The notes under the pieces: generated by a model
The model's input: only the letters and a program-made list of their open reading frames with translations
What the model was told of the DNA's origin: nothing
The model's database searches: none
Part shown: positions 33,601 through 34,935 of the stretch, one piece after another
How the letters are laid out: every line of letters begins with the position of its first letter
Numbering within the stretch: position 1 is the stretch's first letter
Assembly (NCBI RefSeq): GCF_000381065.1
Contig: NZ_KB905870.1
Coordinates: 1-34,935, forward strand
Reading direction: 5' to 3'
Length of the DNA stretch: 34,935 nucleotides
From: Propionispira raffinosivorans DSM 20765
GTDB lineage: Bacteria; Bacillota; Negativicutes; Selenomonadales; Selenomonadaceae
Position numbers and translations under genes: made by a program

Positions 33601-34590
33601 GAACTGGCTGATGAAATTTGTAAAGTACGTGAACAAGTATCCATTCGTTCTGTACTTACTTGTAAATCTCAGTTTGGTGTATGTATCAAATGTTATGGAC
33701 GTGATTTGGCGAATGCTACACAGGTTGATGTTGGAGAAGCAGTTGGTATTATCGCAGCTCAATCCATTGGTGAACCTGGTACACAGCTTACAATGCGTAC
33801 ATTCCATACTGGTGGGGTTGCCGGGGATGATATTACACAAGGTTTGCCGCGTGTTGAAGAATTATTTGAAGCACGTAAACCAAAACATCATGCGGTCATT
33901 GTTGAAGTTGAAGGCCGTGTAGAAATCAAAGATACAAAAGGTATGCGAAAAATTACAGTCTTCCCAGAAGAAGGGGAAGAACGTTTATATCAGATTCCTT
34001 ATGGCGCACGTATTGTTGTTAAAGAAGGAATGATGATTAAACCGGGGGATAAACTCACGGAAGGATCAATAAATCCGCATGATATTTTGCGTGTTTGTGG
34101 CCTGCGTGATACCCAGCGTTATCTCGTATATGAAGTACAAAAAGTTTATAAATCTCAGGGTGTTGAAATCAATGATAAACATATTGAAGTTATGGTACGC
34201 CAGATGCTTCATAAGGTTAAGATTGAAGAATCGGCAGATACTGGTTTCTTACCTGGTGAATTTGTTGATATTAATACCTTTGAAGTTGCAAATGCAAAAG
34301 CGATTGAAAACGGTGGAGAACCTTCCGTTGCCCGACCAATTCTCTTGGGAATTACAAAAGCATCGCTTGCTACGGATTCTTTCTTGTCGGCAGCATCGTT
34401 CCAAGAAACGACTCGTGTCTTGACTGATGCAGCAATTAAAGGCAAGGTTGATCCACTTATTGGTCTCAAAGAAAATGTTATTATTGGTAAACTGATCCCA
34501 GCAGGTACAGGGATGAGCCGTTATCGTAATATCAAAATTATTGAATCTGATATGGAATCAAAAACACAAGCAACTGAAATTTTAAAATAA
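30619..34590 (+). CDS. rpoC: DNA-directed RNA polymerase subunit beta'
   Basis: The beta' subunit (1323 residues) begins at TTG 30619, behind GAAGGGAGTG; a second TTG at 30622 is equally in frame. The first zinc site is C60, C62, C75, C78 (CHCGKYK ... CDRCG). The catalytic [10 protein letters not shown] lies near 447-456 and binds Mg2+ through three Asp. The second zinc site uses the Cys in REDDCDIVG and [11 protein letters not shown] (about 1015-1025). The trigger-loop region reads [10 protein letters not shown]. Length matches Bacillota forms lacking the large proteobacterial insertion. A strong terminator follows. Confidence 0.97.
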   Translation: MLDVNNFDSMRIGLASPEKIRDWSYGEVKKPETINYRTLKPERDGLFCERIFGPTRDWECHCGKYKRIRYKGIICDRCGVEVTRSKVRRERMGHIELAAPVSHIWYFKGIPSRMGLILDVSPRALEKVLYFASYIVLDPADTPLMKKQLLTENEYREHRTKYGAAFKVGMGAESVKKLLEELDLDKMNIDLRQELKEVSGQRKIRAIRRLEVVEAFRKSGNHPSWMVMDVVPVIPPELRPMVQLDGGRFATSDLNDLYRRVINRNNRLKRLLDLGAPDIIVRNEKRMLQEAVDALIDNGRRGRPVTGPGNRPLKSLSDMLKGKQGRFRQNLLGKRVDYSGRSVIVVGPELKLHQCGLPKEMALELFKPFVMKKLVNAGLAHNIKSAKRMVERVRPEVWDVLEEVIKEHPVLLNRAPTLHRLGIQAFEPVLTEGRALKLHPLACTAYNADFDGDQMAIHLPLSAEAQAEARVLMLAANHILAPKDGRPIIVPTQDMVLGSYYLTIVRPGSLGQGKVMTGINEALLAYQQNELSLQAEITVRIDGYGLVKTTLGRMIFNETLPAEIRYYHKEAGSDQWCLGILMDKKQLGQLVAKCYRQFGGSKTATVIDDVKNLGYHYACIAGMTVAISDIIIPPEKKSILAAAEKEVNLIERQFSRGLITDEERYNKVITLWTKATDDVTEAMMKNMDPFNPIYMMADSGARGNKQQMRQLAGMRGLMADPSGKIIDLPIKANFREGLTVSDYFISSHGARKGLADTALRTADSGYLTRRLVDVAQDVIVREDDCDIVGINLVRERARLASSTVNAIAVLKDTLMGRLLGADVIDPKTGNILIPVDTTLDEAELKLIGEHHVPEIVVRGSSVTTEATISNAMVSETIILGAPEEKVRMAIKRSMIREMLGKNTTDCVLDAEGNEIIPANSPLTEAYIEAVLGSDAKEVKVRNNNIRGIEVEAIKEGNGVIESLKDRIVGRVLAEDIINLETGEKVASLNQNIDEELADEICKVREQVSIRSVLTCKSQFGVCIKCYGRDLANATQVDVGEAVGIIAAQSIGEPGTQLTMRTFHTGGVAGDDITQGLPRVEELFEARKPKHHAVIVEVEGRVEIKDTKGMRKITVFPEEGEERLYQIPYGARIVVKEGMMIKPGDKLTEGSINPHDILRVCGLRDTQRYLVYEVQKVYKSQGVEINDKHIEVMVRQMLHKVKIEESADTGFLPGEFVDINTFEVANAKAIENGGEPSVARPILLGITKASLATDSFLSAASFQETTRVLTDAAIKGKVDPLIGLKENVIIGKLIPAGTGMSRYRNIKIIESDMESKTQATEILK

Positions 34591-34595
34591 AGCAC

Positions 34596-34632
34596 AAAAA
34601 ACCGAGCTGGTATCCATCAGCTCGGTTTTTTT
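34596..34632 (+). terminator. terminator of rpoB-rpoC
   Basis: AAAAAACCGAGCTG pairs with CAGCTCGGTTTTTT around an 8-nt loop, with a T run. Confidence 0.93.
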
Positions 34633-34681
34633 ATACTTGTTTTTATAAAAAAGTGGTTTGTTTATTTTGGTTCTATAATAA

Positions 34682-34729
34682 ATGTTGGGGTAAGCAAAAA
34701 ACAAATTGCTTATTCCAACATATTTTTTT
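34682..34729 (+). terminator. second strong hairpin terminator upstream of the insertion-sequence ORF
   Basis: ATGTTGGGGTAAGCAA (34682-34697) pairs with TTGCTTATTCCAACAT (34706-34721), with two G-U pairs and an 8-nt loop, followed by ATTTTTTT. It may belong to the insertion sequence end and block incoming transcription, or to the host. Confidence 0.75.
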
Positions 34730-34740
34730 GCATAAAAATA

Positions 34741-34814
34741 GAGCATAAAGTGAATAACTCATTTACAATTAAAGTTACCACAACACTAACCGAAAGGGGT
34801 TATCACTTATGCTC
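34741..34814 (+). repeat. imperfect inverted repeat enclosing the transposase start codon
   Basis: GAGCATAAAGTGAATAAC (34741-34758) is complementary to GTTATCACTTATGCTC (34799-34814) apart from two single-base bulges. The right arm contains the ATG of the transposase ORF and abuts its Shine-Dalgarno (AAAGGGG, 34793-34799). Confidence 0.7.
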
Positions 34815-34935
34815 GATATTCAGTTTACTACACTTTTCTTAGACTTGGAAGACCTTTCTATTATAAATGTTACAGAAAATTCACTGACGGTTCAATTGCC
34901 ACGTAAACTCCACATATGCCCATCCTGTGGGCAGC
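34809..34935 (+). mobile_element. ISL3-like transposase, N-terminal 42 codons (cut by window edge)
   Basis: The ORF starts at ATG 34809 with AAAGGGG about 10 nt upstream and stays open to the end of the window. The N-terminus (FLDLEDLSIINVTENSLTV, then a basic stretch and CPSCGQ) resembles the first part of ISL3-family transposases, which begin with a conserved LDL segment followed by a CxxC zinc-finger half. Only the first CxxC is visible. The DDE catalytic domain and right end would lie outside. The left terminal inverted repeat could not be identified with confidence. Whether the element is intact is unknown. It lies directly behind rpoC, where rplGB-type, rpsL, rpsG and fusA genes are usually found. 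Confidence 0.65.

Overview
The window is the conserved stress / DNA-repair / isoprenoid / aminoacyl-tRNA / transcription-translation block that runs from ctsR to rpoC in many Bacillota. The DNA is AT-rich, with strong Shine-Dalgarno sequences and many TTG/GTG starts. The gene order (ctsR-mcsA-mcsB-clpC-radA ... yacL-ispD-ispF-gltX-cysE-cysS-mrnC-rlmB-yacP-sigH-rpmG-secE-nusG-rplKAJL-rpoBC) matches the Bacillus arrangement. The extra genes carD and thyX, a PPi-type phosphofructokinase, a FabK enoyl reductase and the style of the proteins point to an anaerobic member of Bacillota, most likely Negativicutes (inference; Clostridia not excluded). SigH is present, so the lineage has or had sporulation or a related programme.

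Layout. 1-250: end of an rRNA operon (5S rRNA and terminator). 250-714 (minus strand): a SpeD-family protein whose pyruvoyl-forming serine is replaced by glycine. 1151-3174: fabK and a ZnuA-type metal-binding lipoprotein, each followed by a terminator. 3276-7953: the CtsR-controlled ctsR-mcsA-mcsB-clpC operon. 7969-12813: a small possible membrane ORF, radA, carD, yacL, ispD and ispF. 12881-17996: gltX, a cysteine T-box, cysE, cysS, mrnC and thyX. 18086-20595: rlmB, yacP and sigH. 20798-22094: PPi-dependent phosphofructokinase. 22122-22811: six tRNA genes. 22974-24061: rpmG, tRNA-Trp, secE and nusG. 24095-26520: rplK, rplA, an L10 leader, rplJ and rplL. 26543-34632: rpoB and rpoC behind their own promoter and a leader terminator. 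34682-34935: the start of an ISL3-like insertion sequence, cut by the window edge.

How the genes work together. Most of the window is core information processing: protein quality control (CtsR, McsA, McsB, ClpC), recombination (RadA), tRNA charging (GltX, CysS), cysteine supply (CysE under tRNA-Cys sensing), RNA maturation and decay (MrnC, RlmB, YacP), and the transcription/translation machinery. Much of the regulation can be read directly: CtsR boxes inside a sigma-A promoter, a T-box with a TGC specifier, an L10 leader with competing hairpins, a probable L1 site, a terminator in the rpoB leader, and a hairpin between the nusG Shine-Dalgarno and its start codon.

I see no CRISPR array, phage or defence island. 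The observations most worth following are the SpeD homologue without its catalytic serine, the unusual 8-bp period of the CtsR heptads together with an altered glycine loop in CtsR, the nusG initiation hairpin, and the inverted repeat covering the transposase start codon. Gene identities come from reading the sequence and recalling families; no database search was run.
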